A DNA stretch of 64,000 nucleotides, from the NCBI GenBank assembly GCA_029569255.1, contig JAKQUO010000008.1, positions 310,001 through 374,000 of the forward strand, in the 5' to 3' direction. Every line of letters starts with the position of its first letter. Position 1 is the first letter of the stretch. This DNA comes from Acidobacteriota bacterium (lineage in GTDB: Bacteria > Acidobacteriota > Aminicenantia > Aminicenantales > Saccharicenantaceae). The notes under the pieces were generated by a model. It saw only the letters and a list, made by a program, of their open reading frames with translations. It searched no databases and was not told where the DNA came from. A program made the position numbers and the translations under genes. Below, in pieces: positions 44,501 to 52,988 of this stretch.

Positions 44501-47042
44501 GCGTCCTGACGCCGACGTAGGCGTCATAGGGATGGAAGGGCAGCGAGACGGTGTCGACGCTGAAATCGCCGCTCTCCTCGAAGACCCGGCTGGTGAAGGC
44601 GGCCTCGAGAGCGCCCGGGCTGGGCTGTCGCGGCACGATGTCGATCTTGGCCGCCGCCCGCCCCTCCGCGTCCAGCGTGCCCCGGGCGACCTCGATCGTC
44701 CCGCCCTCGAAGTCACGGGCCGGGTCGTCGAACGAGTAGTCCTGGTAGCGGTCGAACCGGGTCGGCCGCCGGGACAGGCGCACGCTGACATCGTATTTCA
44801 GGCGGGCCGCCGGGGCGCCGTGGAGCCACTGGGCCGCCACGGCGGCCGTGAGCGGCATGTCCTTGCCCAAGAGGACCTCGCGGCCGGCATCGAGCGCTAT
44901 CTTGAGCCGGTTGGGCGCGACCGACTCGATCTTCAGGGTCTTGGCGAAGGACAGGCCGCCGACGAGGGCCCGGGCCCGCCAGTTGCCCGTCGGGGCCGTC
45001 TCGTCGGTCTCGACGCGGAAAGCGTGGAACGGCTCGACCGTCCTTTCCGGTTTGAGCGTCCGGACGAGCTGGCCCTGGGGCGAATAGAGCTCCAGGACGA
45101 CCGGATGGCCGGCGGGCAGGACCTTCTCCCGGTCGAAGAGGGCGAAGGTCAGGTGGAGCGTGTCGCCGGGCCGCCAGACGCCGCGCTCGCCGTAGAGCGC
45201 GCCCTTGACGCCCTTTTCGGGCCGCTCGCCGCCGACTTCGAAGTGGCTCATCGACAGGGCGCCCTCGCCGCTGACCCGGAGGTAGCCGGTGTCGCCGCCG
45301 CCCTCGGCCGCGACGTAGAACGGCCGCCCGGGGAGATCGAGGACGGCGAAGCCGTTGCCGTCCGAGGCCGATTCGCCGAGGAGCCGGTTCTGATAGTTGA
45401 AGGCCCTGACCCGCAGTCCCGGGAGCGGACGGCCGGTCGGGATGTCGGTCGTGACGACGTGGAGCCGGCCGTTCGCCTCGAGCTTGGCCACCAGGCCGAT
45501 GTTCGAAGCGAGGAAGTTGCGGCCGGTCACGGCGTCCGGATTGAAGCGGGGATTGTAATAGCTGTCCGCGCAGGGGTCGTTCCGACGAGACCAGCCGTCG
45601 TAGCCGTAGCCCTCGCCGGCGAAATCCCAGTCCGAGTAGCGGTTCCAGGTCGCGTCGTCCAGGTTCCGGAGCGGCGGCTCTTCGGCTATCGGCTCGTCGC
45701 CCGCGGCGCAGGGGTAGGTCGAATTGCCCCGGTTGATCGACAGGACGATGCGGAAGAGGCTGCCCGGGCTCTCCTTGAAGAGAGGCGTCACGTCGAGCTC
45801 GAAACGGGTCCAGCGGCCGGTCACGGCCGGATCGTCGGAGAGCGGCACGGTCTTGCGCCAGAGGTAACGGCCGACGCGGGCCAGCTCCTCCGAGCCCTCG
45901 AGCGAATTGACCTGGAAGAACTGGGCCATGTTGCCCGGGTAGATCTGGAAGGCGGCGACCTGGACCGACCTGAGGTTGACGGCTTCGATGGGCACGGTCA
46001 GCCGGTCCTTGCGGGGCAGGATGAGGCCGCGGCCGACGAAGCGGGCCTGGGGCCGGATCGATTCGAAGGCGACCTGGCGGTCGGCCCCCTCCGCGAGCCG
46101 CCGCCCGAGGTAATTGCGGATGCCCGGCAGGACCCGGACGTCGACCTGGCCGGTGAAGTCGCGGGTGGAGTAGAGACGGACGACGTTGCCGTCGATCTCG
46201 AAGGTCAGCGGCCAGTCCGCGACGGTGATGAGGCCCTTGAGCTCCTGGTTCTTGGCCAGGGCGTCGGAAAAGCGCACCAGGACGTGGCGGGTCTCGACGG
46301 TGACGGGCTCGACGGTCAGGACCTTGAACTCGCCCTTGGCCGGGACCTCGACGTCGCGGCGGCCGCGGCTCTCGACCCGGATGGGCCCGCCGTCCCACTC
46401 CAGGACCACGGTCGAGGCCGTCTCGCCGCGCTCGACGCCGCGGACGGCGAAGAGATGGATGAGCCCGCCGGGCGAATGGCTCCAATCGACTTGAAGCGCC
46501 TGCCCGGCCTGCTCGGCCCGCAGGACCTTCTCGACGAGGACGGGCTCCTCGTCGTCGGCGGTGACGATCCGGCCCCGCAGGACCTGCGTCTGGGGCCGGT
46601 CGGGGTCTTCGGCGACGAGGCCAGCGACGGAGATCTCCATGTCCGGCCGCGCGACGGAAAAGCCGAACTCGAACCGGGCGTAGGCCTTGGGCAGGTCGAG
46701 GACCCGGCCGACCTTGAGGACGGCCTTGTATTCCCGGCCGGGCTCGAGATCGCCCTTGGGCTTGAAAACGAGCTCGCGGGAGCTCCGCCACTCGGCCGCG
46801 CCGGCGATCGCCGGCGAGAACTCGAGCAGGCCCGCGGCGGCGGGGCCGGGCGTCCCGACGTTGTCGACGAAGAGGACGCGGATGGCCGCCTTGCGCGAGA
46901 CCGTCCCCGAGGTGAAGGCGCTGATGTAGCGGTACCATTCCTTTTCCGCTTCGGCGCGCGCGGCGGGCTTCTTCGGCTTGCAGGCGGCGAGCCCGGCCAG
47001 GCAGACGGCGGCCAAAAGCGCGACGACGATCCTTCTTTTCAT
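41523..47042 (-). CDS. Bacterial alpha-2-macroglobulin (YfhM-like) lipoprotein
   Basis: 1839 residues. A lipoprotein signal ends with LAAC (C21), anchoring it in the periplasm. The long run of MG domains includes FYVAAEGG, PGDTLHLTFALFD and RPLMALATLPRVVRPREDVVM. YPHGCLEQTLS (C1396) is the intact CxEQ thioester, so it can covalently trap attacking proteases. The family is thought to defend the periplasm when the envelope is breached, working with PbpC that repairs the wall. Encoded first in that operon. Confidence 0.94.
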   Translation of the reverse strand: MKRRIVVALLAAVCLAGLAACKPKKPAARAEAEKEWYRYISAFTSGTVSRKAAIRVLFVDNVGTPGPAAAGLLEFSPAIAGAAEWRSSRELVFKPKGDLEPGREYKAVLKVGRVLDLPKAYARFEFGFSVARPDMEISVAGLVAEDPDRPQTQVLRGRIVTADDEEPVLVEKVLRAEQAGQALQVDWSHSPGGLIHLFAVRGVERGETASTVVLEWDGGPIRVESRGRRDVEVPAKGEFKVLTVEPVTVETRHVLVRFSDALAKNQELKGLITVADWPLTFEIDGNVVRLYSTRDFTGQVDVRVLPGIRNYLGRRLAEGADRQVAFESIRPQARFVGRGLILPRKDRLTVPIEAVNLRSVQVAAFQIYPGNMAQFFQVNSLEGSEELARVGRYLWRKTVPLSDDPAVTGRWTRFELDVTPLFKESPGSLFRIVLSINRGNSTYPCAAGDEPIAEEPPLRNLDDATWNRYSDWDFAGEGYGYDGWSRRNDPCADSYYNPRFNPDAVTGRNFLASNIGLVAKLEANGRLHVVTTDIPTGRPLPGLRVRAFNYQNRLLGESASDGNGFAVLDLPGRPFYVAAEGGGDTGYLRVSGEGALSMSHFEVGGERPEKGVKGALYGERGVWRPGDTLHLTFALFDREKVLPAGHPVVLELYSPQGQLVRTLKPERTVEPFHAFRVETDETAPTGNWRARALVGGLSFAKTLKIESVAPNRLKIALDAGREVLLGKDMPLTAAVAAQWLHGAPAARLKYDVSVRLSRRPTRFDRYQDYSFDDPARDFEGGTIEVARGTLDAEGRAAAKIDIVPRQPSPGALEAAFTSRVFEESGDFSVDTVSLPFHPYDAYVGVRTPAGDPVRGMLLTDTDQEVRIATVDPAGRPVSRDRVIVSLYKIEWKWWWDRSGESLAQYVSNVATRPVARGQISTRDGAGTWTFRVRYPEWGRYLVRAEDPAGGHASGKIVYVDWPDWSGRAREEGGAGATALALTSDKTAYKVGERAVVFLPEAVQGRALVSLENGTSVLDKFWVSTVKGENRFEVPLTAAMAPNIYVHVTLIQPHENKGTDTPIRLYGVIPILVEDPGTRLEPVVRTAGEFRPKEKFRVEVREASGRPMAYTLAVVDEGLLGLTRFATPDLRKAFYAREALGVSTWDLFDIVAEAYGADLRRVLALGGDESAESADKARQPRRFPPVVLFEGPFELKAGAAGVHELLMPQYFGAVRVMVVAGREGAFGWAEKSVPVRRPLMALATLPRVVRPREDVVMPVTVFVTEPSIKEVTVSVETNGAFEVVGERSKKVAFAGPGDDIVAFALKAAGAVGRGEVRFRATGGAERVEDAIAVPVLAANAAMTQTTRLEIKPGETARTEVRPFGLEGTNAISFEASAVPPLNLEKRLDYLIQYPHGCLEQTLSAAFPQLYLKELVKLDGKRTREVEDHVKAAVGKLSSFQTPNGGFSYWPGQRESHEWTTTYAGYFLLEAARLGYHVPQAMLDAWRANQRLSANAFVSGGGAAKLGQAFRLFALALARDPDLGAMNRLRETEGLSGLAMAILGAAFQVTGQSDAAADLAVRAKLEFRAYRDYSVNFGSELRDKALAVRAFAQMGRPERVRSLVDDIVKTFGSDLWLSTQETALGLMALSAFYGGAEIQPFRYRFAWDAEKFLETESATPFDRREFPGFPAAGRTLAVTNVGSSPLYVSVYRRGVPPAGIEAPSADGLSIDVRYRDMRMNTVVLDRILQGDDLVAEVRVTNKSPRRLENLILTHLVASGFQIKNPRFAGEAGAAASVDYQDIRDDRVYTYFGLDEKETKVFQVVLNASYRGRYYQPGVAVEAMYDAAVHANTTGQWIEIAQ

Positions 47043-47107
47043 GGTCGGTCCTCCCCTCGGTCTCTTCGGTCGGACATGCCGGAACGTTCCGGACGGGTGT
47101 CGGGCCC

Positions 47108-47136
47108 AGCGTAGACCGGGGCCCGGGAAATGTCAA
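47108..47136 (-). promoter_or_regulatory. Promoter of the alpha-2-macroglobulin-pbpC operon
   Basis: Minus strand TTGACA (47136-47131), 17 bp, TACGCT (47113-47108), about 60 nt before the ATG. Confidence 0.6.
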
Positions 47137-47218
47137 TCTGCCGCCGAGCCGACAGGGCCGCCGGCGGGCGTCCCGGCCGCCGGCGCGGGAAGCGCTGCCG
47201 ATCGTAGGCCCCCTCTTC

Positions 47219-47245
47219 TTCGGACGGTCCGAACTATAGTATCAT
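47219..47245 (+). promoter_or_regulatory. Promoter with 15-bp palindromic operator upstream of the Gfo/Idh-cytochrome operon
   Basis: TTCGGACGGTCCGAA (47219-47233) is a perfect 7+1+7 palindrome. It lies directly upstream of two overlapping -10-like boxes (TATAGT 47235-47240, TATCAT 47240-47245). No consensus -35 is visible, so an activator or repressor binding at the palindrome is plausible. GCAGGAG precedes the ATG at 47278. Confidence 0.5.
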
Positions 47246-47277
47246 AGGGCGATCTCAACCGAGGCAGGAGTGACCTC

Positions 47278-48651
47278 ATGGGCACAACCGGCAGCAAGCC
47301 GGCGGCCGACCGGATCAGCCGCCGCGACTTCCTCAGATCCTCGGCCGCGGCCGGCCTGGGCGCCGCCTTCGCCGGGCCGGTCCTCGGGCAGGCCCCGCCC
47401 GCCGGCTCCCCCGCCGCGGCCAAGGCCGCCGAAGAGATCCGGGTGGCCGTCATCGGCTGCGGCGCGCAGGGCCGGGTCCTCGTCGAGGCGATGCTGCGCA
47501 TCCCCTCCGTCCGCATCGCGGCCCTCTGCGACATCTGGTCCTACAGCCGCCAGTACACGGCCAACTACATCAAGAAATACGGCCAGGCCGCCAGCGTCTA
47601 CGAGGACTACCGCGAGCTTCTCGCCGCCGAGAAGGACCTCGACGCGGCCGTCGTCGCGACGCCCGACTGGGTCCACGCCGAGCACACGATCGCCTGCCTC
47701 CGGCGGGGCCTGGCCGTCTACTGCGAGAAGGAGATGGCGAACTCGCTCGACCAGGCCAGGTCCATGGTCCAGGCCGCCCGCGAGACCGGCAAGCCCCTGC
47801 AGATCGGCCACCAGCGCCGCTCCAACCCCCGCTACATCCACGCCATCGACAAGCTCATCCGGGAGAAGGGCCTCCTCGGCCGGGTGACCGTCGCCTACGC
47901 CCAGTGGAACCGGGCCAAGGCGGACCTGCTCGGCTGGCCGGAGAAATACGCCATCGACCAGGCCACGCTCGACAAGTACGGCTACGGCTCGATGACCGAG
48001 TTCCGCAACTGGCGCCTCTACAAGAAGTACGGCGGCGGGCCGATGGTCGACCTCGGCTCCCACCAGATCGACCTCTTCAGCTGGGTCCACGGCGCCCCGC
48101 CCAAGTCGGTCGTGGCCAGCGGCGGCCTCGACTTCTACAGGGGCTGGGAGTGGTACGACAACGTCATGGCCATCTACGAGTTCGAGACGAAGCAGGGCAC
48201 GGCCCGGGCCTTCTACCAAGTCCAGACGACGACCCAGCACGGCGGCTTCTACGAGACCTTCATGGGCGAGAACGGCTCGCTCGTCCTGTCCGAGATCCCC
48301 GAGCGCGGCAACTGGGCCATGCGCGAGCCCCACGCGCCCGAATGGGACTCCCTGGCCAAGGCCGGCCTGCTCCAGTCCGAGGCGGCGCCCATCCGGAAAT
48401 CGGCCACCAAGAACATCTACGTCGACGTCCGGGTGACGGCCGAGGCGGGCCGCTGGCCCCTGCCGGTCGAGCTGGCCAAGCCGGCCCACCAGCCGCACCT
48501 CGAGAACTTCTTCGACGCCGTGCGGAGCGGCGGGCCGCTCAACTGCCCGGCCGAACTGGCCTACGAGTCGTGCGTCGCGGTCCTCAAGGCCAACGAGGCG
48601 GTCAAGGCCCGGCGGGTCATGGAGTTCCGGCCGGAGCAGTTCAAGGCATGA
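47278..48651 (+). CDS. Tat-exported Gfo/Idh/MocA-family oxidoreductase coupled to cytochromes
   Basis: 457 residues. The twin-arginine signal ISRRDFLRSSAAAGLGAAFAG leads to a Rossmann motif VAVIGCGAQGRV, then CEKEMANS in place of the usual EKP (the K is kept). GPMVDLGSHQIDLFSWVHG is the family's conserved DxGxHxxD-like block. The predicted substrate is a sugar or its derivative. Its TGA overlaps the ATG of the cytochrome c gene (ATGA), an arrangement expected if electrons from sugar oxidation pass to that cytochrome. Confidence 0.88.
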   Translation: MGTTGSKPAADRISRRDFLRSSAAAGLGAAFAGPVLGQAPPAGSPAAAKAAEEIRVAVIGCGAQGRVLVEAMLRIPSVRIAALCDIWSYSRQYTANYIKKYGQAASVYEDYRELLAAEKDLDAAVVATPDWVHAEHTIACLRRGLAVYCEKEMANSLDQARSMVQAARETGKPLQIGHQRRSNPRYIHAIDKLIREKGLLGRVTVAYAQWNRAKADLLGWPEKYAIDQATLDKYGYGSMTEFRNWRLYKKYGGGPMVDLGSHQIDLFSWVHGAPPKSVVASGGLDFYRGWEWYDNVMAIYEFETKQGTARAFYQVQTTTQHGGFYETFMGENGSLVLSEIPERGNWAMREPHAPEWDSLAKAGLLQSEAAPIRKSATKNIYVDVRVTAEAGRWPLPVELAKPAHQPHLENFFDAVRSGGPLNCPAELAYESCVAVLKANEAVKARRVMEFRPEQFKA

Positions 48652-51032
48652 GCCGCGCCGGACGGACCTCCCTTCGCGCCGGCGCCGCGCTCCTCGCCGC
48701 CGCCTTCGGTCTCGCCGCGGCCGCGGCGGGCCAGACGGCCGCCGCCCCAGCCGGGCCGGCGAGCGCGCCTCCCGCCGCCGGGGACCAGAAGCAAACGGCC
48801 TGGAACGGCGACCGGACGGTCCCGGTCCACCTCATCCCGCTCCGGGACGAGAACGACGAGCTCATCGTCCCGACGGAGACGGACCCGCGGCCCTACTCGG
48901 CCCGGTTCACCTGCGGGCCTTGCCACGATTACTCGGCCGTCGCGGCCGGCTGGCATTTCGGCGGGACGGCCGCCGCCGGCGACGGGCGGCCCGGCGAGCC
49001 CTGGATCCTCTCGGACCCCAGGACCGGGACGGTCCTGCCGCTGTCCTACCGGGCCTGGCCCGGGAGCTACGGTCCGGAGGCGCTCGGCCTCTCGGCCTGG
49101 GACTTCACCCTGCTCTTCGGCCGGCACATGCCGGGCGGGGGGCCGGCGGAGCCCTCGGACAAGGAGGCCCTGGCCCACCCGGAGGCCCGCTGGAACGTCT
49201 CCGGCAAGGCCGAGGCGAACTGCCTGGCCTGCCACAACCGCTCCGGCCGCCAGGACCACAGCGAGTGGGCGAAACAGGTCCTGCGCGAGAACCTGCGCTG
49301 GGCGGCCACGGCGGCCGGAGGCCTCGGCGAGGTCGGCGGCATGGCCTCGCGGCTCAAGGGGACCTGGGACGTCACCGACGGGCCCAATCTCGACGACCGC
49401 GAATGGGCCGTCGCCCCCCATGTCAGCTACAGGGCGGTCGACTTCGACTCCAAGCATCGCTATTTCTTCGACATCGCCTACCCGCCGGCGGACGAGCGCT
49501 GCCTGGCCTGCCACTCCGTCTCGCCCGTGGACGAATCCCAGTGGAGCGCCGAGGCCGACGTCCACGCGGCCGCCGGCCTGAAGTGCGCCGATTGCCACCG
49601 GAACGACCTCGGCCACGCCATCGTCCGCGGCTACGAAGGCGAAGCGGCCGCGACCGGGTCCCGGACCGCAGAGGCGTTCACCTGCCGCGGCTGCCACCTC
49701 GGGGAGGACGCCAAAGGCCGCAAAACGGTCGCGCCGGGACGGCTCGGCGCGCCGTACCCGAGGCACGCGGGGATCCCGCCCGTCCATTTCGACCGGCTTT
49801 CCTGCACCGTCTGCCACTCGGGCCCGAAGCCGAAGGCCGGCTTCACCCGCGTCCGGACCTCGCGGGCCAACCGCCTCGGCATCTACGGCGTCGCGACCTG
49901 GTCCACCGACGTCCCGGCGATCGTCGAGCCCGTCTACATGAAAGGGCGGGACCGCAAGATCGCCCCGAACCGCCTCGTCTGGCCGGCCTTCTGGGCCAAG
50001 AGGGCCGGGAAGAGCGTGACGCCGCTCCTGCCGGAGACCGTCGACGGCATCGCGGGCGACATCCTCGGGCCCGAAGACCGCGTCGCGCGGATCCTCGCCG
50101 CCCTCAGCCTGGCCGCGGAAGAGGACGAGACGCCCGTCCTCGCCGCCGGCAGATTCGTTTTCGAGCCGAACGTCGACGGCGGCATCGACGCCGCGGAAGA
50201 GGCCGGGGCGAAGGCCGGCCGGGCCCCGTTCTGGGGCCTCCGCAAGGGCTCGGAGGTCCTGCCGCTCGTTCCCGATTTCGACCCGGCCGCGGAGGACAAG
50301 GACACGGCCGTCGAGACCCGCTTCCAGGAGTTCCTCCAGGCCCTCGGCGCGGTCGCCGGACGCCCCGGCGAACCGGCCATCGTCGTCCGGAAGACGCTCT
50401 ACAGGCTCGTCGACGGCTTCCTCGACGTCTCCGAGGCCCCGGCCGGGCTGGCCGGAGCGTCCGGCCCCGGCTGGCTCGCCGGCGGCAAGCTCGCTCCGCT
50501 GGCCTCGGACTTCGACGTCCGCACCGTCACGGCCAAGGCCGGGACCGAACGGACGCTGACCGAGGAGCAGGTCGGCCTCGTCCTCGAGGCCCTGGCCGGG
50601 AAAACGGGGGACGCCGAGGCCGTCTATGTCTCCGGCGGCCGGATGTTCCGGCGGGCCAAGGACGGGACGCTCGCCGCGGACGACGACGACGCCGCGGCGC
50701 CGGTCGCCTGGCCCCTGGCCCACGATGTCCGCCCGGCCCAGCAGTCCCTCGGCCGGAAGGGGTGCACGGACTGCCACAGCGTCGGCTCGGACTTCTTTTT
50801 CGCCGGGGCCGAAGCCGCGGGGCCGCTGCTGACCGGGAAGACCGCGAAGCTCTCGGCCGCGTCGGCCATGGGCCTCGGCGGGCTCTTCCAGCGCCTCTTC
50901 GGGCTGTCGTTCGTCGTCCGCCCCGTTTTCAAGGTCGTCCTCGGGGTCTGCGCCGCCGTCGCCGGGGCGCTGCTCCTCGCCGCGGGGCTGGCCGCCCTCG
51001 GCCGGTTCGCCGGCTTCACGGGGAAGGGATAG
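48648..51032 (+). CDS. Exported seven-haem cytochrome c with a C-terminal membrane anchor
   Basis: 794 residues. A Sec signal (about 1-28) and seven CxxCH sites near residues 89, 192, 285, 313, 346, 386 (CGPCH, CLACH, CLACH, CADCH, CRGCH, CTVCH) and 706 (CTDCH). Six haems are grouped in the first half, and the last lies close to a hydrophobic C-terminus (about 745-790) that probably spans the membrane. The stretch between 390 and 700 has no haem and is unrecognised. It starts by ATGA overlap with the Gfo/Idh gene and is followed by a cytochrome-b-like gene, suggesting an electron-transfer complex. Confidence 0.85.
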   Translation: MSRAGRTSLRAGAALLAAAFGLAAAAAGQTAAAPAGPASAPPAAGDQKQTAWNGDRTVPVHLIPLRDENDELIVPTETDPRPYSARFTCGPCHDYSAVAAGWHFGGTAAAGDGRPGEPWILSDPRTGTVLPLSYRAWPGSYGPEALGLSAWDFTLLFGRHMPGGGPAEPSDKEALAHPEARWNVSGKAEANCLACHNRSGRQDHSEWAKQVLRENLRWAATAAGGLGEVGGMASRLKGTWDVTDGPNLDDREWAVAPHVSYRAVDFDSKHRYFFDIAYPPADERCLACHSVSPVDESQWSAEADVHAAAGLKCADCHRNDLGHAIVRGYEGEAAATGSRTAEAFTCRGCHLGEDAKGRKTVAPGRLGAPYPRHAGIPPVHFDRLSCTVCHSGPKPKAGFTRVRTSRANRLGIYGVATWSTDVPAIVEPVYMKGRDRKIAPNRLVWPAFWAKRAGKSVTPLLPETVDGIAGDILGPEDRVARILAALSLAAEEDETPVLAAGRFVFEPNVDGGIDAAEEAGAKAGRAPFWGLRKGSEVLPLVPDFDPAAEDKDTAVETRFQEFLQALGAVAGRPGEPAIVVRKTLYRLVDGFLDVSEAPAGLAGASGPGWLAGGKLAPLASDFDVRTVTAKAGTERTLTEEQVGLVLEALAGKTGDAEAVYVSGGRMFRRAKDGTLAADDDDAAAPVAWPLAHDVRPAQQSLGRKGCTDCHSVGSDFFFAGAEAAGPLLTGKTAKLSAASAMGLGGLFQRLFGLSFVVRPVFKVVLGVCAAVAGALLLAAGLAALGRFAGFTGKG

Positions 51033-51037
51033 GGCCC

Positions 51038-51754
51038 ATGCTGTTCACGGCCGTCTCCGTCCTCGTCCTGGCCGGCGCGCTCCTGGGCCTCGCCTTCCAC
51101 CGCTTCCGGACGACCCGCGAGGAGGCCCGGTCGACCCTCCTCTACGCGGAGCTGGCCAAGAAGTACTTCGCCTGGCTGGCCCTGCGGGCGATCCAGATGT
51201 CCAGGCGGGCCTCGTCGAAGGCCTGGTGGGAGTATCTCAAGGGCCTGCCGCTCTGGCGGGCGCCAGTCCTGGAGAAGTGGCTCTATGCCTCCTTCTATGC
51301 GAGCTTCCTGGTCCTCGCCGGAAGCGGCTTCTTCTTCACCGTCTTCGTCCCCCGGGGCCTGTACGGCTTTCCCCTCGTCGGCCACGTCATGGCCGGCGGC
51401 CTGTTCGCGGTCTGCCTGGCGGCCGTCGTCCTGTTCAAGGGCCGGGAGTTCATCGCCGTCCCGGAGCCTGCCCGCCTCGGCCCGCGCAAGGCGGGCGTCA
51501 CCGCGGCCCGGGCCAGGCGGTGGTCCTTCTGGCTCTTCGCCCTGGCCGGGTTCCTGCTGATCCTCACCGCCCTCCTGCCCATGCTGCCGCTCTTGCGGAC
51601 GGCCGGGCAGAAGCTCATGTTCGAGCTCCACCGCTGCAGCGCCCTGGCCGCGCTCGCGGCCGCGGCCGTCTTCGCCGGGTTGGAAGCCTTCGCCGCTCAG
51701 CCGACTGCCGGGGCGTCCGGCCCGCCCGGCCCGCGGCCGCCCCGTTCGACGTAG
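51038..51754 (+). CDS. Membrane cytochrome b-like electron-transfer protein
   Basis: 238 residues with about four membrane helices. Histidines in helix contexts (VGHVMAG near 112 and FELHRCSALA near 195, plus FHRF near 22) could ligate haem b as in formate dehydrogenase gamma/b561-type subunits, but the family assignment is uncertain. It begins 5 nt after the cytochrome c and probably passes electrons between it and quinones. The last 58 nt overlap the convergent MscS gene. Confidence 0.65.
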   Translation: MLFTAVSVLVLAGALLGLAFHRFRTTREEARSTLLYAELAKKYFAWLALRAIQMSRRASSKAWWEYLKGLPLWRAPVLEKWLYASFYASFLVLAGSGFFFTVFVPRGLYGFPLVGHVMAGGLFAVCLAAVVLFKGREFIAVPEPARLGPRKAGVTAARARRWSFWLFALAGFLLILTALLPMLPLLRTAGQKLMFELHRCSALAALAAAAVFAGLEAFAAQPTAGASGPPGPRPPRST

Positions 51755-52785
51755 AGCGCCTGCCGGGGATAGGCGAACTCGACGCCTTCCTCCCGGAAGC
51801 GGCGGCACAGGCCCAGATTGATGGCCTGCTGGACGTCCCTGTAGACCGTGAAATCCGGCTCGGTCACGTAATAGACCGTCTCGAAGCCGAACGCGAAGTC
51901 GCCGATGGCGGCGAAGTGGGCGCGCTCGAAGCGGCAGCGCTCCTGGGCCTCGACGATCTCGCGGACGATCCCGGGGATCCTCTCGAGCTTGTCCGCCGGG
52001 GTCCCGCGGGCGACGCCGACGGTGAAGGCGATCCGCCGCTCCTTCATCCGCTCGAAATTCTGGATCCGGCTCTTGAGCAGGTCGCTGTTGGCGAACACGA
52101 GCTGCTCCCCGCCCAGGCTGCGGACGCGGGTCGTCTTCAGGCCGATGTGCTCGACGGTCCCCTGGAGGTCGCCGACGACGATGTAGTCGCCGACGACGAA
52201 GGGCTTGTCCAGGACGATCGACAGGGAGGCGAAGAGGTCCCCCAGGATGCTCTGGACGGCCAGGGCGGCGGCGATCCCGCCGACGCCGAGGCCGGCGATG
52301 AGGGTGGTGACCTTGACGCCCAGGTTGTCCATGGCCACGAGCAGGGCCGTGGACCAGAGGAGCAGCCGGAACAGGAAGCCGAGAGCCGCGTACTTGGCGT
52401 CGTCCGACGGCGTCGGCTCCCCCTTCCCGGCCCTGGCCCGCCGGAGCGCGTATTCGAAAACGGCGCTCCCCCAGACGACGGCTTGGAAGACGAGCGCGAC
52501 CGTGGCGAGCTTGTCCAGGACGCGATCGACCCCGCCGGCGAGGCGGGGGACCTTGGAGCCGGCGTAGAAGGACGCGGCGACGAGGAAGAACGGGCTGACG
52601 CGCCCGATGAGCTCGGCGACGAGATCGTCGAAGTCCGTGACCGACCGGGCCGCGAGCTTCAGAAGCTTGCGATGGAAGAACCTCTTCAGGACGCAAAGGG
52701 CGGCGAAGAGGCCCAGGGCCACGCCCAGGGCGATGAGCCAGGTCCCGACGCTGTTCCCGAGAAAAGCCGTGTCCAAGAAGTTCAT
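51697..52785 (-). CDS. Small-conductance mechanosensitive channel (MscS family)
   Basis: 362 residues. Several N-terminal membrane helices are followed by the pore helix GVKVTTLIAGLGVGGIAAALAVQSILGDLFASLSIVLDKPFVVGDYI, the MscS TM3/beta domain signature, then GTVEHIGLKTTRVRSLGGEQLVFANS. Opens on membrane tension to release solutes. The gene has a promoter whose expected start is about 3 nt from the ATG, and no Shine-Dalgarno site, so its mRNA is probably leaderless. The 3' end overlaps the convergent cytochrome b-like gene by 58 nt. Confidence 0.92.
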   Translation of the reverse strand: MNFLDTAFLGNSVGTWLIALGVALGLFAALCVLKRFFHRKLLKLAARSVTDFDDLVAELIGRVSPFFLVAASFYAGSKVPRLAGGVDRVLDKLATVALVFQAVVWGSAVFEYALRRARAGKGEPTPSDDAKYAALGFLFRLLLWSTALLVAMDNLGVKVTTLIAGLGVGGIAAALAVQSILGDLFASLSIVLDKPFVVGDYIVVGDLQGTVEHIGLKTTRVRSLGGEQLVFANSDLLKSRIQNFERMKERRIAFTVGVARGTPADKLERIPGIVREIVEAQERCRFERAHFAAIGDFAFGFETVYYVTEPDFTVYRDVQQAINLGLCRRFREEGVEFAYPRQALYVERGGRGPGGPDAPAVG

Positions 52786-52794
52786 GGCGCCATA

Positions 52795-52823
52795 AAAGTA
52801 CCATCCCGGGCGGGGCGTGTCAA
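52795..52823 (-). promoter_or_regulatory. Promoter of the MscS gene
   Basis: Minus strand TTGACA (52823-52818), 17 bp, TACTTT (52800-52795). The ATG is 10 nt past the -10 box. Confidence 0.6.
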
Positions 52824-52884
52824 AGGCCCCGCCGCCGGGGCGCGCCCGGCGCGCCGCCGGAGGCCCCGGCCACCTCGGAGAGGC

Positions 52885-52913
52885 TTGCCATTTCGGGCCC
52901 GTTCGGCTATCAT
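52885..52913 (+). promoter_or_regulatory. Promoter of glutamate dehydrogenase
   Basis: TTGCCA (52885-52890), 17 bp, TATCAT (52908-52913). The leader of about 70 nt ends with AAGGAG (52976-52981), 7 nt before ATG 52989. Confidence 0.7.
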
Positions 52914-52988
52914 CTCACATCGGAGCTTCTCGGACCCTCCCTCTGAAGAAGACCGATACACCGGAATGTCCTCATAAGGAGTTTGTTC

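Noticed and set aside
39138-47114. A 2658-codon open frame on the plus strand opposite pbpC and alpha-2-macroglobulin
   Set aside because: Its composition (long runs of R, D, G, P, L, V) is that of an antisense frame in GC-rich DNA, and the minus strand encodes two full-length recognisable proteins.
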